From NCBI GenBank assembly GCA_000711775.1, contig ARYC01002000.1, positions 1 through 64,000 of the forward strand: a stretch of DNA of 64,000 bases, in the 5' to 3' direction. Within the stretch, counting starts at the first letter, position 1, and the number at the start of each line of letters is the position of its first letter. The stretch is from Oxytricha trifallax. Its lineage: Eukaryota > Ciliophora > Spirotrichea > Sporadotrichida > Oxytrichidae. Of this stretch, positions 24,301 to 37,500 are shown in pieces. A program made the position numbers and the translations under genes. The notes beneath the pieces are model-generated. The model saw nothing but the letters and a program-made list of their open reading frames with translations, was not told the origin of the DNA and ran no database searches.

Positions 24301-25698
24301 TCACAGCTCTAGATGGTGACCTCCCTTAGACAGTGATCTGATCCAGGATGATAAGAAGTACACGACCAGTACTAATGGCTTCCAGTGGTGACAACAGTGG
24401 GCAAGGACTACCAGCGGGGAGCCCACGAGGCAGGAAAGCAGGGGAAGAGGAGAGTGGAGCCCATTGCCGAAAGTACCATCTATAACCACACCGTTACATG
24501 CGTCAACATCACATGGCTGCCATAAAACACCAGTGGCTTTGTATAGTCCAACAATCATTTGGCCGTCTCTTGCGATACCGACAATACTTGTGACTCTTTG
24601 AACAGTTGGTAGGATGGTGAAAGCATTTGTCAAGTAGTCTTTGGTGCATTGTGAGTTAGAAGAGCAATATGTGGCAACTGCGTTCGATTTGAGACTGCTT
24701 GTGTAAACGCAATGACTGAAAGAGTAGTAGTTATAGAGAGGCTTATATATACTGCCCTCTGAGACGGGTTTCATGCTAACGTTTACTTACAGTAAGATAC
24801 TCACTCATATACTGGTACTCTGGTGATTAAGGCAGCGCACGAATAGTTTAGAGATGTGTAAAAGAAACGAAGCCAGCATAGGCACTCTGCAATAGAGGGG
24901 GTCGCAGGAATCCTTAGTTTGACATCTACCACTACAGGTATCAAGACTGATCTCTTTCCTCTAGACAACACGGGAAATCGTATAGGGCATGCAGCCGCAC
25001 ACAGGAGGAAAGAGCACTGGCCACTACAGGAAAGGCGCAGCTGACTTGAGAGATTCGCACGAAATACACTCGCTAAAATGGTCAGCATCACAAATACATC
25101 CAGGAAATGTGCGAAAGATGCTCGATTACTGCCAGAGGGTGGTCCTCCAAATATTGTTGTTCACTTATCTCGGCCACTGGGATGGATGTCTTGGTCGGAG
25201 ACTCCATCTCCCTCCGTCTTTGCATGATGAATCGCGTGGTGCCACTGGCCACCCACCATTCAAGGTTCGCCCCTTACTTCGTCGGCAAAACTGAAAGTCC
25301 ATAAATGCCTCATTTCCCAATGTAAGTATTTTGACCCTTTTCTGAGGAAGCCCATTAAACCACTGCTGTAGCCTAGAGAGCAGATAGAGGCCGCGAAACT
25401 GATGCTGAGGCTGTACTACACCTTCCCGTTGAGAGAGCAGCGGAGTCCCTATTAGCTTCATCTTTAAGAATCCCCTTTTAAGCAGCCACCCATCTGTCAA
25501 CATTCTGACAAAAGTGTCAACATTCTGACATCGAAATGCTGAAGTGTAGAATGTGGTACGTGTTGAAGAGCCACGATCAAGAGCGAAGGCCTCATACTGA
25601 AAAACCATGCAAACAAGAAGGAATGAAAGCTTGGCCATGAATCGCATGAGGGCTTGCAGTCTAAGCAGGGTAGCTCTTTCCATTAGTAGGAATAACAT
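24301..25698 (-). CDS. Secreted Cys-rich protein, paralogue of the 1266-1838 segment (YHYH-domain-like)
   Basis: G+C is near 48%, the highest in the window. With TAA/TAG as Gln one frame runs from ATG 25698 to about 24810; a second frame continues from about 24774 to TGA 24301-24303. An inner Met near 25640 starts a good signal peptide (MRFMAKLSFLLVCMV...). The first part is Cys-rich (CGCMPY, CSGRCQTKDSC); the second holds SFSHCVYTSSL, VGIARDGQMIVG, CDVDACNG, SCLVGSP. The frame change near 24775-24810 lies in a stretch with GTATATGAGTGAG...GTTAG, which may be an intron or an IES. The paralogy with the first segment is direct; the YHYH assignment (DG-x-I, DACNG and a PY-x-GC-like block) is tentative. 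It is probably an extracellular or vesicular protein. Confidence 0.65.
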
Positions 25699-25939
25699 GA
25701 CATCTCATTTGCCAATACTCTAAATGCCTCCACTCTTAGGCATCCTGCTATCCTCATAGAATTCGCATGCTAAATTGCCTAATATAGTAATTAAGCTTTT
25801 GTATAAATAGATTATCTCTCCTATATGTATTTAGCTAATGGGTTTTGTCTTTGCATTTGATTTTCTTTTTCACTAATTTCAACATACTTTTATTTTATGC
25901 ATCTCCAAATAAAATTTAACATTCTCACAAATTTTTAAT

Positions 25940-26790
25940 AATTCCATTCAAACCTCCGTAACAATAGACAAAAGAAGATTGGACTAGAAGAATTTAAGTG
26001 GATCTATATTTCAAGTATACCAACAAAGACCACTAAATATGATTGATGATAAAACTTTGGACAGTCCTATACAGTATTTAGATTATCGGTCATATCTAAT
26101 AGTTCAAGGAATCTATTAGAAAAAATCCTACAAATACAAAAAAATAATAATTTCATGCAAAAGCAGCTTGCGACCCTCATATTATTGAGATGTAAGTTGC
26201 TGTCCCTCCCTACTAAAGATACACATTTATTATATTTAAATTTATCGGAGGCAAAGGTGCAACTTCATTTAATTCATGAAAATAACAACTGAGATTTACA
26301 TATAAAGCCAGAAGTTACAAAAAGAATTTTGAGTATTGCTCATTTTGTTTAAACTATTTCATGCAGCTAATTGTACAAATAAGGAGGAGATAACAGTTTA
26401 AGTCGAACCTGTTTTAAGGAATGCAGATTTAATGTGGAAGGCCAACTTTATGGCATATTAGGTTCCAAATCTCAAGTTTCTCAAATTCCTCAAATCTAAT
26501 GGAAGACCATATAAAGAAATTATAAGTCTTGTCTATCTTTTGAGAACTTGGTATTTCCAGATGTCGATGTTTTAAACATCAACCAAGTAACTTAAAAATG
26601 TATTTTTTATTATATAACAAGATGAATATTTTTCTGTGAAGTTCAAAAACAATTGAGGAGATTATATCAACCCAATCGAATGAATCTACTTTTAGATCTT
26701 TAGGGCTGTATTTTATGTCAATATTGTTTGAAAATTTACTTACTAATTTATGTAATATTAAACGTTTAATTATATAAATTAAAGATTTTG
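25940..26790 (+). CDS. Coding-like stretch, unknown
   Basis: Successive plus-strand frames with protein-like composition. One reads NMIDDKTLDSPIQYLDYRSY near 26035-26095; another, 26292-26623, includes PEVTKRILSIAHFVQT and CFKECRFNVEGQLYGILGS. They are linked only through frame changes and a TGA, and G+C is modest (about 33-35%). Could be a germline-limited gene with IESs, or chance. Confidence 0.25.
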
Positions 26791-27329
26791 CATATTTAAA
26801 TATACTTTTACTAATTAAATAAATAATTTTCTTATTCTTCTACTTCATTTATTAATTGTCTCAAATATGCTATTCTAGTATTAATTTTATCTTTCAATTT
26901 AAAATTTCTAAGTTTACACAAATTGAAGTCATATTCAATATCTGAGAGCGAGCTAGAAAAATCAAGTAATAATCTCACCTACAAGTATGGCTTGAAATCA
27001 TTATAATTTGATATTTCTATATGCTTATTCATAATATCTTTATTATTTTAATAATTTTTAATCTCAGCATTTTACTATATAATATATAAAATATAAAATA
27101 ATTTTTATATTTTTGTATTGAAAAAAAAGTCTAATATTTTTATTATTAATATATTATTATCATAGTCGATTTAATTAGAATTACCTACTTGACCACTATA
27201 ATCAGTGTTGATTACATATTCTTCCATTTTGTTTTTACTAATCTCACAATTATTTTTATAGAGACTTATTCATAAATTAAAGTTGATCTTGAATTCTTAA
27301 TTTAGTTTATTATTTTGTCTGATTAACTG

Positions 27330-27620
27330 AAGCTCCTTCTCCTGAGTAAGTTTAATCAAATCTCATGAATGCGGACAAGAGTGATTCATTGAGTAAGTTT
27401 AAGGCATTTTAGCGCAGATTAGTATGGAGAAGGATTTGATTGAGGAGAAGCTACAAGCTACAAAATGGGTAGCTGCTTTCATCCAGAGGAGTAAACTCAG
27501 GATTATCCATGAAACAGGCTGATTACTCAGAAAAGTCTGGAGAGCTCTTAATATGTTGGAGTGAAGAGTGGCTAGGCGAACTTGAGTTAGTTCATTGTGC
27601 GTTCATCATTCAAGTAGTTT
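27330..27620 (+). CDS. Short G+C-richer coding-like island
   Basis: ATG 27364 opens MNADKSDSLSKFKAF and, after a one-base shift, MEKDLIEEKLQATKWVAAFIQR, a plausible amphipathic helix. The island is about 42% G+C in AT-rich flanks. No family. Confidence 0.25.
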
Positions 27621-28245
27621 ATTAATTTTAAACTAAAAACAAACTAGTTTAATATATAATATAAATAAGAATTCATAGATTAGTGGGAGAGAGTAGAAGA
27701 ATTGGAATCTACTGATATATAGCTATATATAAATAACTATAAATGTAAACAAAATAACTTATTAAGAAACTGCTCTATATTAAGGTAATCAATAACAATA
27801 ACAATAATATATATAACATATGAGGTAATTGATAGGATATTATAATAATTAATTTTTCAATAAGACGCTCTAATATTCATTTGATCTAGTATTTTTCAAT
27901 TAGAGTGCATTAATTTATCTGTTTAATGAATTGTGTATTTTCTATTTGTTGATTTTAAATATATAAGTTATTTATTTATATATTAAATTTAAATAACTTT
28001 TTAAAATTGGAGTGTCACCACTAACACGTATTTCCTATATAATATTAGTATTTTGAGCACTTTACTAACATATAGATTGACTATTGCTTGTTTTGATTCT
28101 CCATTTAGCAAAATTTACTCTGCTATTTAAGCATTTGCTTCTGTTGCTTTTATTCATATGTTTTACAAATCATCCATAATATAATAATTCTTATTCTTTA
28201 ATTTAACAAAATAAAGAATAAATAGACTCATTTTATATCGCATGA

Positions 28246-28839
28246 TCCAGTAGATAGATTTTTATTTAATTTAGCTAAGATTTTGAGCTGTTCCTTGAAA
28301 CTAAAGCTCCAGCATAAATGCATCTAGTGATGCACCTAAACTTAATTGTATTTCGATAAAACGCCTTGTTTAGTAGTACTTACCTTGAAATTGTTCTCAA
28401 ATGCGTATCTGAAAGAGATTAATAGGACATAGAGTTTATTTGGTCTGAGTAATAGAAATAACTCAAATTATTACTTCATTCTATGCCTTTATAGGTAATT
28501 AAAATAATTGATAATATAGAATAAATAGATTATCAATCAAAGATCAACGACAATGAAGCTGAGGTTGGTTTGTATGTTACTACAAAACCTTCCGAGAATG
28601 CTCATCTTTTTCATAGCATTAATCGATAAACCGAAGTCACCAGAATTATAAAATTACTTTCAATTTTCAATGAAGTCAATAAACTTCCAAAATCACAAAT
28701 ATTTTTAATAAATTCTAATGACATAAAAACACTAAAATAAAAATATAATTATATCAAATTAATAAAATTAAATAGAATAATTGGAGAGCATTATCCTTCA
28801 TTTATAGAGGAAGTTATCTATGCTTCACAAGAGTGTTGA
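28246..28839 (+). CDS. Unknown protein fragment
   Basis: A TGA-free frame of 197 codons ending at TGA 28837-28839. Charged helical stretches such as EIVLKCVSERDQQDIEFIW and NRQTEVTRIIKLLSIFNEVN support coding. A shifted frame continues with VDDNTYDIEEQVGKAVANLF. Such open length is expected by chance a number of times in this window, so support comes only from composition. Confidence 0.3.
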
Positions 28840-29269
28840 TGATAATACTTATGATATTGAAGAGTAAGTTGGTAAAGCTGTTGCCAATCTCTTCCATCCA
28901 TACTGTTTTAAAGGTTAATTTAATTTCTCATAAAATCCATTTCAAAAATGTCAATGTTTATTATAATCTCAAAAATAATTGCTTTGCATTTGCATTATAT
29001 ATATCTATTCAAACCAATATCTAAAAAATTGGTTGGCATTAAATTCTAAAAGCTCTTAAAATAATTACATAAAATTTATTCAATAATTAAAATCTCTCAA
29101 ATTATTCTGAAATTTTAAATTCCATTTAAATTTCTCATCCTTCTTTGAGATAAAAAAAGTAGTTTAATCAAACTAGATAGATACTATAGATTTATCACTT
29201 GGCTTGATAAAACTTAAAAATATGCTGTTTTTTAATAATTAATCATAAAATAAGAAAATATATTTTTAT

Positions 29270-29760
29270 TGTAGCTTTAAAAACATCTCGATTTTGGTCA
29301 ATACTGGCAAAACAATTACTTTTGCAGGATAAGATATTACATTTATTGATATTTTTCCTTAATTATAATTTTGAATCCTAATTTCCCAATCTATTTTCAG
29401 GTTTTTATCAATTAATATATATATATTTTAATGTTTAACCAGTTTTCTTAGAATATCTGGAACACAAGTTCTCCTACTATCTCCAAAGCTATTTGGCTAA
29501 ATATCTGTAATACAAGGACTTTGCAGTTTTCTAAGCTGCACAATATGTTATTTTTATCATTATCTTAACTAATTTTCCAACCTTTTATGTGAATCTTGCG
29601 ATATCACCCACTGGTTCAGTATTTCTTCAAGGTGCTTCTGAATTAATGGCAAGCTCCCTTTCTGTTTTCTTGTGTCAAATATATCTCGCAAATGGATTAC
29701 TTATCGATCTTTAAGATTACCCTCACTGTTATATAAGTTTGAAGCATATTAATGCGTGAA
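29270..29760 (+). other. Long TGA-free frame, hydrophobic
   Basis: An open frame to TGA 29758-29760 with a hydrophobic stretch (YVIFIIILTNFPTFYV), then SPTGSVFLQGASELMASSLS. It may be a membrane protein exon; evidence is weak. Confidence 0.2.
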
Positions 29761-30599
29761 ATTACATATAGTTTCTCTTATTTGCGCTGTTCTCATAAAC
29801 TAATAGCTAGCTAATAAACAAAGATATCATATTTTAATATATTTTTGAAGAAGAATATTCAGACAGTGATAAGTGTAAAAATTACCAAGAGGTTTGAATA
29901 AAATTATTATTAAAAATCAGTTTTTTATTAATTATTAAGAAACAGTCAAAAGCAGGAACAAATGAAGCAATATAGAAATGCATAAACATTACTGCATTAA
30001 ACTTTAATTTAAACTTTTTTTATAAATTTATAGATATTTTGTTATGTTAATTTATAATCATAAACTATCATTAATGCATATCTTTTCCCGTTTAAGTGAA
30101 TTAATTAAATTAAACATATTTTAAGTTGAATTCTTTTATAATTGGTTTGTTTTTAAATCTATAATTAATAAAATAATATCAAAAGCAACTTTTATTAATG
30201 ATAATTACTTAAAAAATGGACAATTTAAATATTTAGTAGATTGTTAAATTTACTTTTATAATACAGAAATCAGAATAATATTAATTTTTAATGTCCTCAA
30301 TAAATTGCAATGAAGTCTTTAATTGTCCAACATGTAAGAAGTCTTTCAATAACAGTAAAAAATAAAAACTTAAGAATTTTAATAATCATTATTCAAATGA
30401 AACTTTGAAAGAATATCCTACTTGCAGAAAATTGAAACTGCATGAACTGGTAGAATTCATATAAGATTATAAGCATCAAATTTAGATAGTTAATTATATA
30501 GGTTGAAATTATTATTTTAGTGATATAACAATATCGCCTGATTAATTAGTAAGCTCAAAACTAAATTTAACATATTCACTGTTTAATACTAAAAACCAA

Positions 30600-31190
30600 C
30601 CATCAATCTTAGTCGTTACTTAGACGTAACTGAAGTGAGTTGACGTGGCTAATCGTAAACTAAAAAGCTCCGAAAAACTACCTCGCCCCAATTCCACTTT
30701 ACTCTGTTACCGAGATGAATACGAGATAAGAGCTTAGCGAACTAGGAGTATCCCCCGAAGAGCTTGCAGAGATCTGTTTCCTGTAAAAAACTAAAGGAAG
30801 GATTGGTGAAAACTTTTAAAAGGTTCCACCGCTGCTGAGAAAGTAATATCTGTCCTTTCGTTGTGGTAGCCTTCATAACTCCACCTGGTGTGGGAGGAAA
30901 ATCATTATCGTTGGCTATTATGGTTCTCATCGTCTCACTTTGAAGGGTAAGCACCACCTTCATCCTTCTCCCTATTACCTAGGAAACTGAACTCAGGCCA
31001 GGTAGCTCATCTATGCAGAGAAATCCCAGTGTGCAGCCCACTCGAGGAGTGTAGAAACTGACAGATTGAACCCACCGACTGGCTCCTAATGCGGTAAACT
31101 CAGCAACCCCCTGCCTAACTTTAGCAGGCCATAGTGTAGTAGAAAGCTCTATTAGAAAGTCCTGAGTGAGATTGGTACCTCACCCAGCAA
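30600..31190. CDS. G+C-rich coding segment, strand undecided
   Basis: About 46% G+C with sharp AT-rich edges, so probably an MDS or exon. The minus strand has one frame from about 31162 to beyond 30600 with FLCIDELPGLSSVSQVIGRRM and preceded, in reading direction, by a splice-like end CTCACTCAG. The plus strand opens at ATG 30714 (MNTRQELSELGVSPEELAEI) and, in a shifted frame, contains VVAFITPPGVGGKS, which looks like a P-loop. Only one strand can be right; I cannot decide by eye. Confidence 0.4.
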
Positions 31191-31199
31191 TTAACTTTC

Positions 31200-33240
31200 T
31201 AATTTAATAATTACAATAAAGGCTAAAAGGCATTATATTTATTTTAGAATGAAATATTCAGCTTATTCATAAGTGAAAGTCCTAAAATAATGCAAAAATA
31301 TAATGGCTATGAAATGTAGCAACATATCTTGCAATTTAGGATAAGATGATAAGATACGACTTTTGATAATTAAAAATTATGAAAACTAAAAAAATATCTA
31401 CTATTTGCAAATCTTCTATTTCAAAGTACTAAACTCAATCTTTTCAGAAATATTTAAACTTAAATGGGGTTTAAATTTATAAAATTATTTGAGCGTAGTA
31501 ATAAAGATTAACAAGATAAAAATACTCAATATGATTTGTAATTACACTGTTTATTATTAAATTGTGCCACAAGTCAATTGGCATACAGTATCTATATAAC
31601 ATTAAACATTCGAAAAATTTTGCAACTAGTAGGCTTGATTATTTTAATAATAATTCTTTAAAACTTGAATATTATTCAATTAATACTTGTCCTTTCTATT
31701 CACATTTTAGGATTAAACAATATAATTTTAAGTGTTATAATTTATTCATTGGGGTTTAGTTTATTATGGCGCTTGATCACAAAATATGTTAAATTCAAGA
31801 AAGTATGAATCAGAATAAGATGAATCTATTTTAAATAGTAGATTCCCTTTTGCAAATTAAATTTCTTATTAATTTTTTTTGTAAAAGTATTTTTTAATTT
31901 TTCAACCTAGTTTTTGTTGAAGTTGTGCATTATTGCCTTTAAAATTGCTTATCTTTCATATCCAATTATTATTTTAATTTGTTTAAATTTTGTTTTATAG
32001 GCTATAAACGAATCCATTAATTAATTGTTTATTGGATGGTAGGACAATGCTCTTATTTATTGTAAGTTATCTTCTAGCCAGCAATTCTGACATTTGTGTG
32101 GCGTTTTTCACTAAATATTATAAATAAAGATTTAAGAATTTTAGGCATTAGCTATCCACAGGTCTCAATAGTATGACAAATGCCAAACGCTTTAAACTAA
32201 AGTAAATATATATATTCTTTCCTGATGAAACTTCATTATAATACAAATAGGCAAAATTTGAATTAATTGAAGATATAATAGATTTTTACTAACTTAAAAA
32301 TGTTTTTTATTGTATTTGTCAACTTTTTAATGAATAACATGAATAGGCTTCATCAATTTTGCTTAATATATCGCTTTTGCATATTTTTATTTTACAGTTT
32401 TCACTAGTAGCAAAATTAAACATTGCTATTCAAGTTATTCTCATTGACTCAATTATTTATATCATTTTATGAAAGAATACCTATTATTATAAGTTTCATT
32501 CTCTAATTAATGCTATTTTGATAGCGAATCAAAGTTATGATAATTAATTAGGATTGAAAAATATTTAATTAAATGTGTTTTGGCACATAGTTTATTTTTA
32601 TATATTATCTAATAATTACTTATAATTTATGTTGAATATTTTAAATATCCTTTATTTTCTAAGAAGATATGCTATATTTATATGTTTAATTTTATGAATT
32701 AAATGCAATAAAATCCTTATTAAAACTGGATAATAAGATTTAATTTATAATGCCTCAAAGTATTTTTACCAATCTAAAATAAAATGTCCAATTAAATTTA
32801 ATCCAAATTATCATCACAATATTTGAATTTATTTACTTCTATGTTACAGGTAATCATTTTGATCTTATATTAATTAAATTATAGGTTCTTTTTTGAAATT
32901 TAATTTACCATTAATATATTATTCTTTAATTTAGCTTCAATAGTTTCGAGTTTATTCACATTTGAGTTGACCTTATTACGATCAAAAGGAAGATACATGG
33001 CCTGATAATTATTGATATTTAAATTACTTTTAGATATTTCCTTCGGCTTTGTTATTTACTTCTAGCTTATAGAACTGAGTCAGTCATATAGAGCTGATGT
33101 GAAAGATTTTCCTCTCTTCTCAGTCGCTTATTTGTATTCTCCTGATTCGCCTTATCTGATTATGTATTCAAGTGTATCATGCATTTCTTAAGGTTTCTGT
33201 GAATCTTCAAAGAAACTTTTCTATAGTTGAAAATGGCAGC
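31200..33240. other. AT-rich DNA with one small coding-like end
   Basis: Mostly featureless. Between about 33014 and 33230 a plus-strand frame reads with good composition (AYLYSPDSPYLIMYSS) up to TGA, just before the palindromic MITE, and G+C rises there. Confidence 0.3.
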
Positions 33241-33247
33241 ATTAATA

Positions 33248-34054
33248 AGGTTGAATTTTTTTAGCGTAAGATAAATTATAGATTAATCAAAAATTTTGAA
33301 TATATAAATTTGAACAAAAGACTTAAAATATCAAAAAAGTGAAAAAGCATAGATTTGACAATGAAAGTAGATGCAAATAGTTCATAAAGTATTTATTGAA
33401 ACTTTACAAGATATTCTGACTGTGTAAATTCAGCGCATATGCGCTGATTTTTATTTAGCGCATACTGCGCTAAATTAAATCGAGGCACGGCAGACTTTTT
33501 TTAGGTCAAGTAGCCGTTCTTAAATGAAAATCTCCCTTTGGGACTATAGTGTTTTAATAGTTAAATTCTTAATTAATAATAATATTTTTAGTAATTATTA
33601 AATTTACGAATTTATTAAATTTAATAGTTATCACTAATGTGATTTCTTTAATGAGAAATTTGATTAAAGTTAAAATATTTAATTTTTAATTAAAAATTAA
33701 AACTATATTACTAAAAATATTATAATTAATTAAGAATTTAACTATTAAAACACTATAGTCCCAAAGGGACATTTTCATTTAAGAACGGCTACTTGACCTA
33801 AAAAAAGTCTGCCGTGCCTCGATTTAATTCAGCGCAGTATGCGCTAAATAAAATTCAGCGCATATGCGCTGAATTTACACAGTCAGAATATCTTGTAAAG
33901 TTTCAATAAATACTTTATGAACTATTTGCATCTACTTTCATTGTCAAATCTATGCTTTTTCACTTTTTTGATATTTTAAGTCTTTTGTTCAAATTTATAT
34001 ATTCAAAATTTTTGATTAATCTATAATTTATCTTACGCTAAAAAAATTCAACCT
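33248..34054. mobile_element. 807-bp palindromic MITE with TA duplication
   Basis: The arms (about 33248-33580 and 33720-34054) are almost perfect inverted copies. They start AGGTTGAATTTTTTTAGCG and are flanked by TA on each side (33246-33247 and 34055-34056), as for Tc1/mariner-type elements. Each arm contains the small self-complementary block ATTCAGCGCATATGCGCTGA or a near copy and a G+C-richer segment (CGAGGCACGGCAGAC). The central ~140 bp are not paired. No coding capacity. Confidence 0.8.
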
Positions 34055-35313
34055 TACCAGAATTCATTTAATCAATCTGCTGTGAAGAGTGGCAGCTAAC
34101 AAACGCACTCAAATCACTTTGATTAAATGAACACAATCAGTTTTGCAAAGCATTTAGATATTAGTGAGCATAAATAAACATTTAAAAATGAATAGACTAA
34201 AAGGATATGGTATCTTAATATCTAATGAATGAACGAGAGGGAATTTAATAAATTAATGAGTTAGAATTATACAATTATAATTAATAATAAATTTATATGA
34301 TATATTTAATTTATAGTAATCACCCCCCCATTGATAAAATAAAATATACAAATTATTATAAGTTGTGGATAGTCTTTTACAATTGCTTAAAGCATTTATA
34401 TTCGACATCAACCTAATGAATCAACAGACTGACTACATACAGGAGCTATCATTTGAATGATAAAAGAGTAATAAAAGGACTCTGTGTTAATTACATATAG
34501 GTATACACAAATAATAATAATTGCACTATAAATTATTTAATAAAATTTAAGAAATATGTTGAAATAATAATTTACCTAAATAATTAATAACTAACTGACT
34601 ATGTTGAAATAATTAAAAATATTATTATAAATATTAATGTGTTTATTTATTAATTAATTGAAGTGGTTCATCACTTAAATGATCTGATTTTATTAGTATT
34701 ATTTACCAAATGTACTAGCATTCTTTTGTAATAATTAAAAAAGGAAAGCACCAATTAACATAAATCATTTAATTTCCAACAAAGAAAACTACATGATAAA
34801 ACAAAGCAAAATGATTTGATATTCTTAAATAATTTTAGTTTAGATCCTGCCACTGTTAATATAATTTGCATGATAAATTAGTATAAAATCTTATCTAATT
34901 CTGGTTTTATAGTTAATGTTTTTAAGAAAAAAGCGGCTTTAATGAAGAGTAGTTAGTTAGAATGTTATAAATAAGATTTTTTACACTTCATTAGTGGTTG
35001 ATACACAAATGAAGCTGAAGGTTATAAAAATATATTTGCAGTATAGAAGCAAGAAATTCAACCTTAAATTGATAAAAATGCTAATAATTTATATAATACA
35101 AGACTCTTAAACTTGAGGCATTTGAATTATGTGATTTTTACGAGGTAAAGCGATTATAGTCTTTTAAGAGTAAATATGTAAACAAATGCAAAATTTATCT
35201 TGAAAAAAAAGCATGAATATGGAGTATTGTACTGTCTTAATTCCATCTTCTTCTTCGTAATCTTAGTAATTTTTCTTACTGTCATTGAAACTTCGAAAAA
35301 TATTCGCTTTCAG

Positions 35314-35930
35314 CCTCTGATCTTCTTAGAGTCAATAATATCACAACTAAAGATGCTGTTGCTGGAACCGCGTCCACTTCTGTTCAGAATATTGTCAAGC
35401 TGGAGATAGCTTTGAGAGAGGTGGGCTCACCATGTTTAGTCAAAATTATGAAAATTTGAGATGTTGAATAAATTAAATTAAACGAAGTCTTAATTAATAA
35501 ATTCCTGTTTATAATTAATTAAGATATTACTAACTTAAATTCTCTATACATTAAAACAATTACTGACAAATTAATCTCTCATCATTAAAACTTTAAAAGT
35601 TTTTATTAGTTTAATTATATTTGTTCAACATCTCTTATTTTAATAATTCCTATTAAACAAAATGGTAATCTCTCCGCCTTTAGCATCTTAGAAAATTCAC
35701 GATTGAACCAAGAAGTAGATAAAGTATGGGCAACTGCTACACTGGACAATGGGAATTTGACACTTGCAACGATACGAATAAGAGCAGAATATCTTGTGAG
35801 AATTCATCCACTGCGCGTAAAGCTATTAAAGTAGGAAAATATGAGAACTTTAAGAGTGTTGTCCAGTAACAACCAAGTCTTAAATGGCTGCTAAAGAACT
35901 ATATTTAAAGAGATTATACATTTATTTAAG
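35314..35930 (+). CDS. Coding island with probable exon, unknown protein
   Basis: After a splice-like end (CGCTTTCAG, to 35313) a frame reads SDLLRVNNITTKDAVAGTAS and then VQNIVKLEIALREVGSPC up to TGA 35457-35459. A second island opens at ATG 35726 with GNCYTGQWEFDTCNDTNK and then CENSSTARKAIKVGKYENF, Cys-rich. G+C is about 40% in both, separated by AT-rich DNA. These may be two MDSs or exons of a secreted protein. No family. Confidence 0.4.
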
Positions 35931-35999
35931 AAATTCACTATCAATTCACAAATTCTATCTTATTAGACTTTAAATTAATATTTTAAAGGATATCATTTG

Positions 36000-37490
36000 T
36001 TTTAGCGATGAACATTATTATTAATATGTTTAATAAATTTAATTAAAGATATACATATGCCTAATATCTAAATTTAAAGTCGAGCTTCACAAACTGCTTA
36101 ACAAATATCATTACTAGTATCCATAATTGTCATTAAATATAGGTAGTTACATGGTTCAGTAAAAATATAGTTTACTATAAGAAATCTCTATTTAAATCTA
36201 TAATTGCAATATTAAAATAATAATCTCAAGATTAAACAAGATGATATGCAAAATAAAAAGAAACTTATTATAAATTAAAGTAAAGTAAAACATCTATTAA
36301 AGAAGAAATTAATAGCCTCATATTTTTAATTAAATATGAATTTTAACCAAAATATATTCATTACCCATAAATCATCTTTCCTAAACACTATATATTTGAC
36401 CTTAATATTTAAAAATCTAAACATTCATCATTACTTTCAATTATCTCAAATAAATAGACAAATATATTTAAAATAATTTCTAAAATATGCTAATTATTCA
36501 TATTTATTGTTTGTATTTTTAGTTATACAAGTGCTAAGCAAAAAAAGTAATGCAATAAAAAAATAAAACAAAATTTAATTCAGTAAAGTAAAAAATTAAT
36601 TTTGATAAATCTTAAACAAATAGTATTCAAATAAAAAATTTATCAATATGAGGAACTAAATTATATCATCTATAAAATAAAAAGAATAAGTAAATAACTT
36701 AATAAGTAAAACTATTGTTTTGAAAGAATTAAGAATCGAACAAAGGGTTTTAGGAGAGGTTGTCAGGTCAAAGTGATTTTTGTCTTTACGAAATTCATGC
36801 TATTTAACCCATATCTCTCAATTTTTTCACGAGATTGTAAAAATTACAAAATTGTTTTCTAAATCCCGTGTCAATTACAAAAATTATAAAAAATATCACA
36901 CAATTATTTCTGAAAGTCAAATTTCGAAGGGAGTAATTGCTCATGTGCACTTTAAGTTTATTAGCTCTTGCTCGAGATAATTTGAATAGTTGAGAACTCG
37001 TCAAAAAATTAACATTTTTTTTAAGGTTGCTATACCACTTGAAAAAATTGTTTCATAAAATCCAGTGACATTTACAAATTTAATATTTTTATGTCCCACA
37101 CACACAATAATTGTTCAGAATCAAAACACTCGTGGAGCCAATGCTCTGAAATAGCCGGAAGCATTCTTTTCCTGCGTGACAAATTTTGATTTGTCTGAAT
37201 ACATCTCTTAATGCTGAATTTATAGAATTTATCTATTTTTAATTTATTTATAGAGTAATTTAGAGTCTTTTTTTTATGTTTACGTTGTTGAAGATTGTAT
37301 TTAAATGATTTCATTTTAACGCTCAATTAAGATTTTTGAACCCTATATCTTTCTTTTTAAATTAGAGGCTTTGGTAGCTTTTGATCTATGGAAAATATAA
37401 ATTATCTTTAAATTTAGTAGATCTCCAATACAAACAGCATTTAAAATTCTTTATAATCGATATTATTTTCCAAGATAGGTTACAAAAACT
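36000..37490. other. AT-rich DNA without recognisable genes
   Basis: Open frames on both strands overlap each other (36780-37004) and have no motif. Confidence 0.45.
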
Positions 37491-37500
37491 AATAAAGCTG

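Noticed and set aside
24989-25304. Plus-strand ORFs of 101 and 65 codons in the G+C-rich island
   Set aside because: Shadows of the minus-strand secreted-protein gene, whose frame is continuous under the TGA-only code and has a paralogue.
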